16,032 bases of DNA from CAYTLQ01 sp964438715. Its GTDB lineage: Bacteria; Bacteroidota; Ignavibacteria; Ignavibacteriales; Ignavibacteriaceae. Every line of letters begins with the position of its first letter. The stretch's first letter is position 1. The stretch covers positions 1 through 16,032 of the forward strand of contig CAYTLQ010000021.1 of assembly GCA_964438715.1 (NCBI GenBank). Reading direction: 5' to 3'. Positions 7,492-15,355 of this stretch are shown piece by piece. The translations under genes were made by a program, and so were the position numbers. A model generated the notes under the pieces. It ran no database searches, was not told the DNA's origin, and was given only the letters and a program-made list of their open reading frames with translations.

Positions 7492-9750
7492 ATGAAACTC
7501 ACGAAAAAAGAAGCTCTCGACTATCATAGTACCGGGAGAAAGGGGAAAATTGAAGTTATCCCGACGAAACCTTGCCAAACGCAAAGAGACCTTTCGCTCG
7601 CTTACACACCGGGTGTTGCCGATCCTTGCCTGGAGATTGCCGCAAATGATGAATTAGTTTATGAATATACCGCAAAGGGTAACCTCGTTGCCGTAATATC
7701 CAATGGTACTGCAGTTCTCGGACTTGGTGATATCGGACCTCATGCAGGAAAACCTGTGATGGAGGGAAAAAGTGTCCTTTTCAAAAGATTTGCCGATGTT
7801 GATGTTTTTGACATTGAAATAAAGAGTAAAGATGTTAAAGATATCATCAAATGCGTACAAATGCTTGAACCCACATTCGGGGGCATAAATCTGGAAGATA
7901 TTAAAGCGCCTGAATGTTTTTATATAGAGGAAGAACTGAAAAAAACAATGAATATTCCTGTGTTCCATGACGACCAGCATGGCACGGCTATAATTAGTGG
8001 GGCTGCCTTACTAAATGCCTGTGAACTCGCAGGGAAAAAACTCTCGGAGGTGAAAGTAGTATTTAATGGCGCCGGTGCTTCGGCGAATGCGTGCGCAAAC
8101 CTTTATGTTCGTCTTGGTGTACGGAAGGAGAATATTATAATGTGCGACACGAAAGGCGTTATTTACAAAGGCCGTACCGAGGGTATGAATGAATTTAAAG
8201 AGGTTTACTCCGTTGAAACCGACAAACGCACGCTTGCAGATGCAATGAAAGGAGCAGATGTTTTTGTCGGTCTCTCAGTTGGCGGTGTGGTCACAAAGGA
8301 AATGGTAAAATCAATGGCGCCAAATCCGATTGTATTTGCAATGGCAAACCCCAATCCGGAAATTACTTACGAGGATGCAACTGAAGCCAGAAGCGATGTA
8401 ATTATGGCAACCGGTCGCTCAGATTATCCAAATCAGATTAACAATGTTCTTGGTTTCCCCTTTATTTTCCGCGGGGCTCTTGATGTTCGTGCAACGGCTA
8501 TCACCGAGGAAATGAAACTTGCGGCATCGTATGCGCTTGCGGAACTTGCAAAAGAGGAGGTTCCTGAACTTGTAAAACGCGCCTATGGCGGATACGATAT
8601 CACTTTCGGTAAAGAGTATATTGTTCCCAAACCATTCGACCCGCGCGTGCTTACTTATGTAGCTCCTGCAGTTGCTAAAGCCGCTATTGAATGCGGAGTA
8701 GCAAGAAAACCCATTACCGACTGGGCCGCTTATCAGGAGGATTTACTTGCTCATCTTGGTATTTCCAAGGAAATTGTGCGTAAGACTATTGAAAAGGCAA
8801 AGAACAAACCACGCCGCATTGTATTTCCTGAAGGTGATCAGGTGAAAATTCTTAAAGCCGCTCAGATACTGGTGGAAGATAAAATTGCAGTACCTGTTCT
8901 TCTCGGCAATAAAGAAAAGATCCTAAAACTCATTGAAGACAACAATATTACCTCTGACGGCTTTGAAATTGTTGACCCGGGTAATTTTGACAGACTCGAT
9001 GAATATGCAAAAGAACTTCACAATATCAGAAAGCGCCGCGGTCTTCTGCTTCAGGATGCTTATGACCTTCTGCGGAACAGAAATTACTTCGGCTCCATGA
9101 TGGTTCACTTCAAAGAGGTTGATGGTCTTATTTCAGGATTAACAACTTCCTATCCAAACACAATAAAACCTGCTTTGCATGTAATCAAACTTGCTGAAGG
9201 TGTAAAAAAAGTAAGTGGTTGCTACATAGTATTAGCGAAGAAGAATGTTTTCTTTTTTGCTGATACAACAGTAAATGTCGATCCTACAGCGGAGGAACTT
9301 GCTGAAATTGCAATGTTAACGGCAAAGACAGTAGAAAGATTTAATATCGATCCAAAGATTGCCATGCTTTCATTTAGTAACTTCGGCAGTGCGCCGTATC
9401 CGCAATCCGAAAAAGTTAGGAAAGCTACAGAAATTGTACGAAAACTACGGCCGGAGCTTAAAATTGACGGTGAAATGCAGGCAGATACTGCAGTCGTAGC
9501 AGATATTATTGCACAGCAATACCCGTTTGCAAATTTCCGTGGTCCGGCGAATGTTTTGATATTCCCCAATCTGGAAGCAGGAAACATTGCATATAAACTA
9601 ATGGCAAGGATTGGCGGTGCAGATGTGATAGGACCGATACTTATGGGTCTTAATCAACCTGTGCATGTACTGCAGAAGGGTGCCGAAGTTGAAGATATAG
9701 TAAACATGGCCGCTATAGCTGTTGTAGAAGCTAACGAAAAAAAATCCTGA
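7492..9750 (+). CDS. maeB: NADP-type malic enzyme fused to a phosphotransacetylase domain
   Basis: Oxidatively decarboxylates malate to pyruvate and CO2, yielding NADPH or NADH. The 752-residue, two-part architecture is that of large MaeB proteins. The malic enzyme half (about 1-425) shows the catalytic Tyr38 in AYTPGVA, Lys93 in PVMEGKS, metal ligands E135-D136 in INLEDIKAPE and D161 in HDDQHGTA, and the dinucleotide loop GAGAS (193-197). From about residue 440 a phosphate acetyl/butyryltransferase-like domain begins with RRIVFPEGD and ends with GGADVIGPILMG. In characterised relatives this domain is a regulatory acetyl-CoA sensor without activity of its own. The ATG at 7492 matches the family N-terminus. 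A second ATG at 7479 in another frame opens a 16-codon ORF overlapping this start. The gene is probably monocistronic, with its own terminator downstream. Confidence 0.96.
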   Translation: MKLTKKEALDYHSTGRKGKIEVIPTKPCQTQRDLSLAYTPGVADPCLEIAANDELVYEYTAKGNLVAVISNGTAVLGLGDIGPHAGKPVMEGKSVLFKRFADVDVFDIEIKSKDVKDIIKCVQMLEPTFGGINLEDIKAPECFYIEEELKKTMNIPVFHDDQHGTAIISGAALLNACELAGKKLSEVKVVFNGAGASANACANLYVRLGVRKENIIMCDTKGVIYKGRTEGMNEFKEVYSVETDKRTLADAMKGADVFVGLSVGGVVTKEMVKSMAPNPIVFAMANPNPEITYEDATEARSDVIMATGRSDYPNQINNVLGFPFIFRGALDVRATAITEEMKLAASYALAELAKEEVPELVKRAYGGYDITFGKEYIVPKPFDPRVLTYVAPAVAKAAIECGVARKPITDWAAYQEDLLAHLGISKEIVRKTIEKAKNKPRRIVFPEGDQVKILKAAQILVEDKIAVPVLLGNKEKILKLIEDNNITSDGFEIVDPGNFDRLDEYAKELHNIRKRRGLLLQDAYDLLRNRNYFGSMMVHFKEVDGLISGLTTSYPNTIKPALHVIKLAEGVKKVSGCYIVLAKKNVFFFADTTVNVDPTAEELAEIAMLTAKTVERFNIDPKIAMLSFSNFGSAPYPQSEKVRKATEIVRKLRPELKIDGEMQADTAVVADIIAQQYPFANFRGPANVLIFPNLEAGNIAYKLMARIGGADVIGPILMGLNQPVHVLQKGAEVEDIVNMAAIAVVEANEKKS

Positions 9751-9770
9751 ATTAGCTAAACCAACATTTA

Positions 9771-9806
9771 AGCCACTCCCGTCTCCGGGGGTGGCTTTGT
9801 GATTTT
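9771..9806 (+). terminator. Intrinsic terminator after maeB
   Basis: AGCCACTCCC (9771-9780) pairs with GGGGGTGGCT (9787-9796) over ten pairs, including one G-U, with a 6-nt loop. The following sequence is T-rich but interrupted (TTTGTGATTTT). The strong GC stem 20 nt after the maeB stop supports termination. Confidence 0.75.
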
Positions 9807-10047
9807 CTATAAGAATTTTAACTCTCCCCCCTCCCCCAAATCAACCGTAACCATTCATAAAATACCTAAACTTTCATCACCTCTTCTCTGAAGAAATAGC
9901 GGCAGTTACAAAATCAATATCCTCTAAGCACTTAATTTTGAAACTGAGTTAAAAAATTCCGGAGATAAGCTAACGGCATTTCCTTATTTTGGTTCATAAA
10001 ACTTTATCTGGTTTTTGTAAATTTGAGATGCTTTTTACAGTAAAAAT
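9807..10047 (+). promoter_or_regulatory. Gene-free spacer with a candidate hemH promoter box
   Basis: This stretch between the maeB terminator and hemH shows no convincing gene. It contains pyrimidine-rich DNA near 9825-9840. Just before hemH it carries TAAATTTG at 10018-10025, which fits the TAnnTTTG -7 consensus and would put the start of transcription about 15-20 nt before the hemH start codon. The nearest TTTG upstream (9988-9991) is 26 nt away, too far for a standard -33 box, so the promoter call is tentative. Confidence 0.35.
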
Positions 10048-11013
10048 GTGCGGAGTACATTGAAAAAAACTGCAATTGTATTATTTAACCTTGGCGGACC
10101 TGATTCTCTCGAAGCTGTTCAGCCATTTCTTGAAAATTTATTTAATGACCCTGATATCTTTAAACTCCCATTTCAGAAAAACCTTGCCCGATTTATCTCG
10201 AAAAAAAGGGCTCCGAAAGTAGAAGAAGAATATAAACTAATCGGTGGGAAATCGCCGCTTGGTATGTGGACAGAGCGACAGCGCTCGTTGCTTGAAGAAT
10301 CATTAAAAAACTCCGGACTCAATGCGGATGTTTTTGTCGCAATGCGCTATTGGAAACCACTTACACCCGAAACTGCAGAGAAGGTCGCATCGGGTAACTA
10401 CGATCAGGTTATCCTCCTTCCCCTGTACCCTCATTATTCTGTTTCCACAACCGGTTCATCATACAATGAATGGAAAAGACATTATAAGGGTGATATTGCA
10501 AAAACTATACTCGTTGAGGAATATTGTGATAATCCTCTCTACATAAATGCGCTTAATGAGCGTATTTCAGAAGGTATTGAAAAATTTCCTGCTTCGGTTC
10601 GTAATGAAGTGGAATTGGTCTTCAGTGCGCACGGCACTCCCGTAAGTTACCTGAAAAAAGGTGACCCTTACAGTTCTCACATCAGGCGTACAATTGATGC
10701 TGTTATGGCTCTTCGTAAAAATGATCTTTCTCATCATCTATGCTTTCAAAGTAAGGTAGGTCCTGCCAAATGGCTTGAACCTGCAACCGATACAATGATT
10801 GAACAACTTGCTGAACAAGGAAAAAAGCAGCTGCTTATAATTCCTGTAAGTTTTGTCTCCGATCATGTTGAAACATTATTCGAACTTGATATAGAATATC
10901 GCCATGTAGCCGAACAAAAAAGCATCGAGAACTACATTGTGATGCCGGGGCTTAACGACTCCCCCTCTTTTATTGAAGCATTGAAATCTATAAGTTTACA
11001 ATATATCCGTTAA
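10048..11013 (+). CDS. hemH: Ferrochelatase
   Basis: Inserts ferrous iron into the porphyrin ring in the last step of heme synthesis, at the inner membrane or in the cytoplasm. The 321-residue protein begins with the typical TAIVLFNLGGPDSLEAV segment. It carries the metal-inserting His195 in SAHGTP, the conserved Glu275 in SDHVETLFELD, and a FQSKVGPAKWLEP segment of the type found in proteobacterial protoporphyrin ferrochelatases. Two starts compete: GTG at 10048 (used here, no Shine-Dalgarno) and TTG at 10060, which has GGAG 4 nt upstream and would give MKKTAIV, the more usual family N-terminus. It is first in a three-gene heme operon, 10 nt before the protoporphyrinogen oxidase gene. The FQSKVGP type hints at the protoporphyrin-dependent route rather than the coproporphyrin route, but this is inference. 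Confidence 0.95.
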   Translation: MRSTLKKTAIVLFNLGGPDSLEAVQPFLENLFNDPDIFKLPFQKNLARFISKKRAPKVEEEYKLIGGKSPLGMWTERQRSLLEESLKNSGLNADVFVAMRYWKPLTPETAEKVASGNYDQVILLPLYPHYSVSTTGSSYNEWKRHYKGDIAKTILVEEYCDNPLYINALNERISEGIEKFPASVRNEVELVFSAHGTPVSYLKKGDPYSSHIRRTIDAVMALRKNDLSHHLCFQSKVGPAKWLEPATDTMIEQLAEQGKKQLLIIPVSFVSDHVETLFELDIEYRHVAEQKSIENYIVMPGLNDSPSFIEALKSISLQYIR

Positions 11014-11023
11014 TTCAGTCAGA

Positions 11024-12418
11024 ATGGAAACACATAACAAAAAAATTATCATAATCGGAGCCGGCATTTCAGGACTCGCCACTGCTTTCTGGCTCCACAA
11101 AGATGGATACGATGTTACTATATTGGAGCGAAACAGTGAGGCTGGTGGCGCAATGGAGAGTATCCGGCAAGACGGTTTTCTCTTCGACAGAGGCCCGAAT
11201 TCCGGGTTGGAGACCACTCCATTAGTTGCCCGCCTTGTGGAAGGCGTAAATCTTAAGGACGAATTTGTTTACTCTAATCCCGAAGGTAACAAGCGTTACA
11301 TACTTCGTAATGGTGAATTACACGCCTTGCCAATGAGTCCGCCGGCAATGTTAAAAACAAAGCTTTTTTCTGCATCTGCTAAATTACGACTATTGGGCGA
11401 ACCATTTATTGGCCGTTCGGGTGATGGGTACTATCAAAGTGTGGCACAGTTCGTTCGGCGCAGGCTTGGGCAGGAATTTCTTGACTATGCAATTAATCCG
11501 TTTGTAGCTGGTGTCTATGCGGGAAACCCGGAAGAATTGAGCGTTCATTCAGCATTTCCAAAACTTTATGAACTTGAAGAAAAGTACGGCGGGCTTATTA
11601 TTGGTACAATAAAAAGTTTCAGGGAAAGGAAAAAACGCGAGGAGCAGTCGAAACAAAGTGCAAAAATGTTCTCCTTTTTACAGGGGATGCAATCTCTGCC
11701 GAAAGCAATTGCTGCAAAGCTCAGTCACAAAATTGAATTTCTTGCCGATGTTAACGATATATATATCCGTAATGACAAATATGTTGTATGCTATAATAAT
11801 GCAGGGAATAAAAAAGAACTAACCGGTGATGTCGTCATATCAACAGCTCCCGCGTATATTGCATCAAAATATTTTGAAAGCCTTTACCCGGAAGCAGTAA
11901 AACACTTCGATGCAATCTACTACCCACCGGTTATGGCACTCATGGCAGGCTTTAAAAAATCGGATATCGGTCAGCCACTCGATGGTTTTGGGTTCTTAAT
12001 TCCACAAAAAGAAAATAAATCTTTTCTTGGTGCAATATGGAGTTCAACACTGTTCCCTGCCAGGGCTCCTAAAGATAACGCAAATTTCACCTTGTTTATC
12101 GGCGGCGCAAGAAACCGTGAAATTTTCTCTGAAGACAAAGAAGTAATAATTAAACGCGTTATTGATGAATTTAAAGAAATAATGAAAATTAACGGAGAAC
12201 CTGTCTTTTTACAACATCGTTTTTGGAGTAAGGCAATCCCGCAATATAATCTTGGTTATATTGAACATGAGAGGTTCTTTGATGAATTCGAAAATAAATT
12301 TAAGGGAATTATTATCAGCGGTAATTTCCGTGGAGGAATTTCTGTGGGAGACTGTATTAAAAATTCCGATATCGTGTATAAAAAAGCGGTAAAAATTTTA
12401 GAAACAAAACAATCATAA
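11024..12418 (+). CDS. hemY: FAD-dependent protoporphyrinogen/coproporphyrinogen oxidase (HemY type; also annotated hemG)
   Basis: Oxidises protoporphyrinogen IX to protoporphyrin IX, or coproporphyrinogen III in organisms using the alternative route, with FAD and usually oxygen. The 464-residue protein has the N-terminal dinucleotide fold IIGAGISGLATA (GxGxxG at 12-17) with the ribose-binding Glu35 and GG at 41-42. Next come the DRGPNSGLETTP substrate-side segment and the LPMSPPAML region typical of this family. It ends with the C-terminal FAD motif SGNFRGGISVGDCI. It lies 10 nt after ferrochelatase and 15 nt before porphobilinogen synthase, which supports a heme role over other flavin amine oxidases. 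The preferred porphyrinogen cannot be decided from the sequence. An oxygen-using HemY would fit aerobic or facultative growth. Confidence 0.93.
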   Translation: METHNKKIIIIGAGISGLATAFWLHKDGYDVTILERNSEAGGAMESIRQDGFLFDRGPNSGLETTPLVARLVEGVNLKDEFVYSNPEGNKRYILRNGELHALPMSPPAMLKTKLFSASAKLRLLGEPFIGRSGDGYYQSVAQFVRRRLGQEFLDYAINPFVAGVYAGNPEELSVHSAFPKLYELEEKYGGLIIGTIKSFRERKKREEQSKQSAKMFSFLQGMQSLPKAIAAKLSHKIEFLADVNDIYIRNDKYVVCYNNAGNKKELTGDVVISTAPAYIASKYFESLYPEAVKHFDAIYYPPVMALMAGFKKSDIGQPLDGFGFLIPQKENKSFLGAIWSSTLFPARAPKDNANFTLFIGGARNREIFSEDKEVIIKRVIDEFKEIMKINGEPVFLQHRFWSKAIPQYNLGYIEHERFFDEFENKFKGIIISGNFRGGISVGDCIKNSDIVYKKAVKILETKQS

Positions 12419-12433
12419 TTCCAGGAATATTGT

Positions 12434-13420
12434 ATGCCAGAATTACCAATTAAAAGATTCCGCCGGCTTCGCTATAATCCATTGGTTCGCGATATGGTGC
12501 GGGAGACTGTTCTCACAAAAAACGACTTTATTTATCCCCTCTTTGTTGTACCGGGAGAAAATATCAAAAACCCAATTAAATCGATGCCCGGAGTTTTTCA
12601 ACTTTCCATCGATAATCTTATTGAAGAATGTAAGGAAGTAGCCGCTTTAGGCATACCCGCTGTTATTCTTTTTGGCATTCCGTCTCACAAAGATGAAGTT
12701 GGTTCTGAAGCGTATGCGCCGGATGGAATAATACAGAATGCTATCCGTGCAATTAAAGCAAATGTGAAAAATCTTTTGGTCATAACCGATGTATGTATGT
12801 GTGAATATACATCTCACGGACATTGCGGCGTTCTGCGAGGTGAAGAAATACTTAATGATGAAACCGTATCTCTACTGGCAAAGGAAGCTGTCTCACACGC
12901 CGAAGCCGGCGCGGATATGATTGCTCCCTCCGACATGATGGATGGCAGAGTGTACGCAATAAGAAAAGCTCTCGACTATAAGGGATTCGTCAACATACCC
13001 ATTATGAGTTATGCTGCCAAATACGCATCAGGTTATTACGGACCTTTTCGCGATGCCGCTGAATCAACTCCTGCTTTCGGCGACAGACGCTCGCATCAGA
13101 TGGATATTGGTAATGCTAACGAAGCAATGAGGGAAGTGGAAGCTGATATTGCAGAAGGAGCAGACATTATTATGGTAAAACCGGCTGGTCCGTATCTTGA
13201 TATTATTCGTCGGGTCAAAGATCGCTTCGAAATGCCAACCGCTGCATATCAGGTAAGCGGAGAGTATTCTATGATTAAAGCCGCCGCCTTAAATGGTTGG
13301 ATTGACGGAGAGCGGGTAATGGTTGAGTCACTCATGGCAATTAAAAGAGCCGGTGCTGATATGATTCTTACATACTTCGCTAAAGAAGCGGCCCAATATC
13401 TCGATAAGACAAGAAAATAG
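12434..13420 (+). CDS. hemB: Porphobilinogen synthase (delta-aminolevulinic acid dehydratase)
   Basis: Condenses two 5-aminolevulinate molecules to porphobilinogen, an early cytoplasmic step of tetrapyrrole synthesis. The 328-residue protein aligns by eye end to end with the family. It has the RLRYNPLVRDMVRE N-terminus and a zinc-type metal site in DVCMCEYTSHGHC (C121, C123, C131). The two Schiff-base lysines are K196 in SYAAKYASGYYGPFRDA and K249 in IMVKPAGPYLD. AGGA at 12423-12426 lies 7 nt before the ATG. It is the last gene of the hemH-hemY-hemB cluster, which unites late and early steps; the middle genes (hemC, D, E, N) are not in the window. A strong terminator begins 8 nt after the stop. 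Confidence 0.97.
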   Translation: MPELPIKRFRRLRYNPLVRDMVRETVLTKNDFIYPLFVVPGENIKNPIKSMPGVFQLSIDNLIEECKEVAALGIPAVILFGIPSHKDEVGSEAYAPDGIIQNAIRAIKANVKNLLVITDVCMCEYTSHGHCGVLRGEEILNDETVSLLAKEAVSHAEAGADMIAPSDMMDGRVYAIRKALDYKGFVNIPIMSYAAKYASGYYGPFRDAAESTPAFGDRRSHQMDIGNANEAMREVEADIAEGADIIMVKPAGPYLDIIRRVKDRFEMPTAAYQVSGEYSMIKAAALNGWIDGERVMVESLMAIKRAGADMILTYFAKEAAQYLDKTRK

Positions 13421-13428
13421 AGATAGAT

Positions 13429-13463
13429 AAAAAAATGCCGGTTTAATACCGGCATTTTTTTTA
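13429..13463. terminator. Strong bidirectional terminator between hemB and the small convergent ORF
   Basis: ATGCCGGT (13435-13442) and ACCGGCAT (13448-13455) form a perfect 8-bp stem with a 5-nt loop. An A tract lies on the left (13429-13434) and a T tract on the right (13456-13462), so the hairpin extends further and gives a U run on either strand. It ends hemB on the + strand and would equally end a - strand transcript of the 13477-13638 ORF. Confidence 0.9.
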
Positions 13464-13476
13464 TTTGTGAAAATTT

Positions 13477-13638
13477 TTATTCAGAATTTTCTCTTTCAAC
13501 ATCTTCACTTCCCCAAACCAAATCCCGAGATAACTTATAAAACTCAGGAATATCTGAAATTTCGGTGGCGGTACCCATCTTCCGGAAGAGAGTGCAGATT
13601 CCAATTATCTTTTGCCACCAATTTCTCAACCGTACCAT
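13477..13638 (-). CDS. Small protein of unknown function (53 aa)
   Basis: I do not recognise this ORF. It is below the size most gene callers favour. From ATG at 13638 it runs 53 codons to TAA at 13477. It starts with basic residues and two tryptophans (MVRLRNWWQKIIG), passes through a short hydrophobic patch (IIGICTLF), and ends in an acidic, charged half containing IPEFYKLSRDLVWG. It has no signal peptide or complete membrane span. The amino-acid mix looks protein-like rather than random. The stop lies 14 nt before a symmetric terminator that would serve this strand, which is the main contextual support. No clear Shine-Dalgarno is visible, but most genes here lack one. It is convergent with hemB and divergent from glgA, and 163 nt of AT-rich DNA lies between it and glgA. 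It could be a small cytoplasmic accessory protein, or chance. Confidence 0.5.
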   Translation of the reverse strand: MVRLRNWWQKIIGICTLFRKMGTATEISDIPEFYKLSRDLVWGSEDVERENSE

Positions 13639-13801
13639 AAAGCGGTTACTAATATTCTTTTTTTTGCATTAAGGGGTACTTTCATTCAGTCCGAACCATC
13701 AATTATTATTATATTTCATATTAAGGAATTGTTTTTTCCGTAATATTCCCCGCAATTCCGTTTTACCGATTCAACTGTACGCTAACAAACGCAAGTACGA
13801 A

Positions 13802-15271
13802 ATGAAAATAGCATTTGCCTCAGCCGAGGTTTTTCCCTATGCAAAAACCGGGGGACTCGGTGATGTTGTCGGAGCACTTCCCAAAGCTCTTCTCCCACTG
13901 GGTTGCGAAACAAAAGTATTCCTTCCTAAATATTCAATAATAGACCATAGCAAATACGAACTGGACTATGACTGGTCGATTGGTGAAATGGGAATTCGTG
14001 TTAACGGAAATGTTTTTACTGTAAATGTTTATGTCTCAACATTACAAGATTCCTCCGTACAGGTATATTTCATTGACTGCCCTCATTTTTTCCATAGACA
14101 CAACATTTATACTAATGATCCGGATGAGGATGAACGATTCATTCTCTTTTCTAAGGCGGTCATTGAATCTCTTCAGCGCCTTCGCTGGAAACCTGATGTA
14201 ATTCATTGTAACGACTGGCAAACCGGCCTTATTCCTCTCTACATAAAAGATAATTATAACTGGGATCGCTTTTTTGATAATACTGCCACCGTAATGACAA
14301 TTCACAATATTGCCTATCAGGGTCGTTTCCCTAAACAGACAATATACAAAGCAGAAATTCGGCCGGAATTGTTCTACGAAAATAGTCCCATAGAGGTGTG
14401 GGGAGCTGTCTCATTTCTCAAAGCCGGATTAATGTATGCCGATGCAATAAATACCGTAAGTAATACTTATGCACGCGAAATTACTACTTCCGACCATGGC
14501 GCCGGACTTGAGGGTGTGTTGCGACATAGAATTAACGACTTCTATGGCATTCTTAATGGGGTTGATTATGATGTATGGAATCCTGAAACAGATAAACATA
14601 TTCCCTTCCATTACAATGCCGAAAATCTTGAAGGGAAAAAACGAAATAAAAAATTCCTCATGGACGCCGTTAAATTGCCCTTCAGGGAAGATGTTCCGCT
14701 TATAGGTATTGTTTCCCGTCTTGTTTACCTGAAAGGCTTTGATCTTATTGCCTCTGCCGCTCATGAACTCATAAAATACAAAGCTCATTGGGTAATTCTT
14801 GGAAGTGGTGAAGATCGCTTCGAGGATTTATTCCGCAGTTTAAGTTATGCATATCCGGATAGAGTATATACTTATCTGGGATTTAACAATGAACTCGCTC
14901 ATCTTATAGAAGCAGGTGCTGACATTTTTCTCATGCCATCACAATTCGAACCGTGCGGACTAAACCAAATATATAGTCTCAAATACGGTACAGTACCTAT
15001 TGTGCGAAAGACCGGTGGGCTTGCTGACACAGTACAGGACTGGAACGAGGAACTCTATCACGGGCGTTCAACCGGTACAGGGTTTTCTTTTTATGATTAC
15101 ACTCCTTACGCTCTTACTTCAACAGTACAAAGAGCACTAAATACATTCAAGGATAAACAAACATGGAATATCATTATGAAAAATGGTATGATGATGGATT
15201 ATTCCTGGAATGTCTCAGCAAAAAAATATATCGAGCTTTATAAAAAAGCCATATATAACAGACGCGGGTAA
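13802..15271 (+). CDS. glgA: Glycogen synthase (ADP-glucose type, GT5)
   Basis: Elongates alpha-1,4-glucan from ADP-glucose in the cytoplasm. The 489-residue protein starts with the classical AFASAEVFPYAKTGGLGDV; K15 of KTGGL contacts the donor. The N-terminal domain continues with HCNDWQTGLIPLY. The C-terminal GT-B half has GIVSRLVYLKG with R306 and K311 at the donor-phosphate site, then PSQFEPCGLNQIYSLKYGT with E383 and the second KTGGLADTV. The length is normal and no residue is missing. The ATG at 13802 matches the family N-terminus; no Shine-Dalgarno is visible. No other glg gene is adjacent, so branching enzyme and ADP-glucose pyrophosphorylase must lie elsewhere. Its 3' end converges on the DsbD-like gene across an inverted repeat. 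Confidence 0.97.
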   Translation: MKIAFASAEVFPYAKTGGLGDVVGALPKALLPLGCETKVFLPKYSIIDHSKYELDYDWSIGEMGIRVNGNVFTVNVYVSTLQDSSVQVYFIDCPHFFHRHNIYTNDPDEDERFILFSKAVIESLQRLRWKPDVIHCNDWQTGLIPLYIKDNYNWDRFFDNTATVMTIHNIAYQGRFPKQTIYKAEIRPELFYENSPIEVWGAVSFLKAGLMYADAINTVSNTYAREITTSDHGAGLEGVLRHRINDFYGILNGVDYDVWNPETDKHIPFHYNAENLEGKKRNKKFLMDAVKLPFREDVPLIGIVSRLVYLKGFDLIASAAHELIKYKAHWVILGSGEDRFEDLFRSLSYAYPDRVYTYLGFNNELAHLIEAGADIFLMPSQFEPCGLNQIYSLKYGTVPIVRKTGGLADTVQDWNEELYHGRSTGTGFSFYDYTPYALTSTVQRALNTFKDKQTWNIIMKNGMMMDYSWNVSAKKYIELYKKAIYNRRG

Positions 15272-15303
15272 TTATACTTTACCAAAGATTAATTTCTTCC
15301 TTT

Positions 15304-15355
15304 GTTAACCGCGAATAGTTTTTCCAAATGATAATAAAATTTATTCGTGGTTAAC
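15304..15355. repeat. Long imperfect inverted repeat between convergent genes
   Basis: GTTAACCGCGAATA (15304-15317) pairs with TATTCGTGGTTAAC (15342-15355): 14 pairs with one G-U, around a 24-nt AT-rich loop. The right arm includes the last codons and the stop of the DsbD-like gene. Neither side has a U run, so this is either a rho-independent terminator of atypical form or a stem that stabilises both mRNA ends. It lies 33 nt after the glgA stop. Confidence 0.6.

Noticed and set aside
9222..9587. 121-codon - strand open frame inside the phosphotransacetylase half of maeB
   Set aside because: Antisense shadow; the + strand reading is a well-conserved domain.
9825..9840. C-rich pyrimidine tract (CTCCCCCCTCCCCC)
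   Set aside because: Low-complexity spacer sequence with no repeat partner or linked feature visible.
9877..9948. A - strand open stretch of 23 codons reading like a protein C-terminus (EDIDFVTAAISSEKR)
   Set aside because: It has no start codon and a stop directly upstream. It could be a gene remnant, but nothing else supports it.
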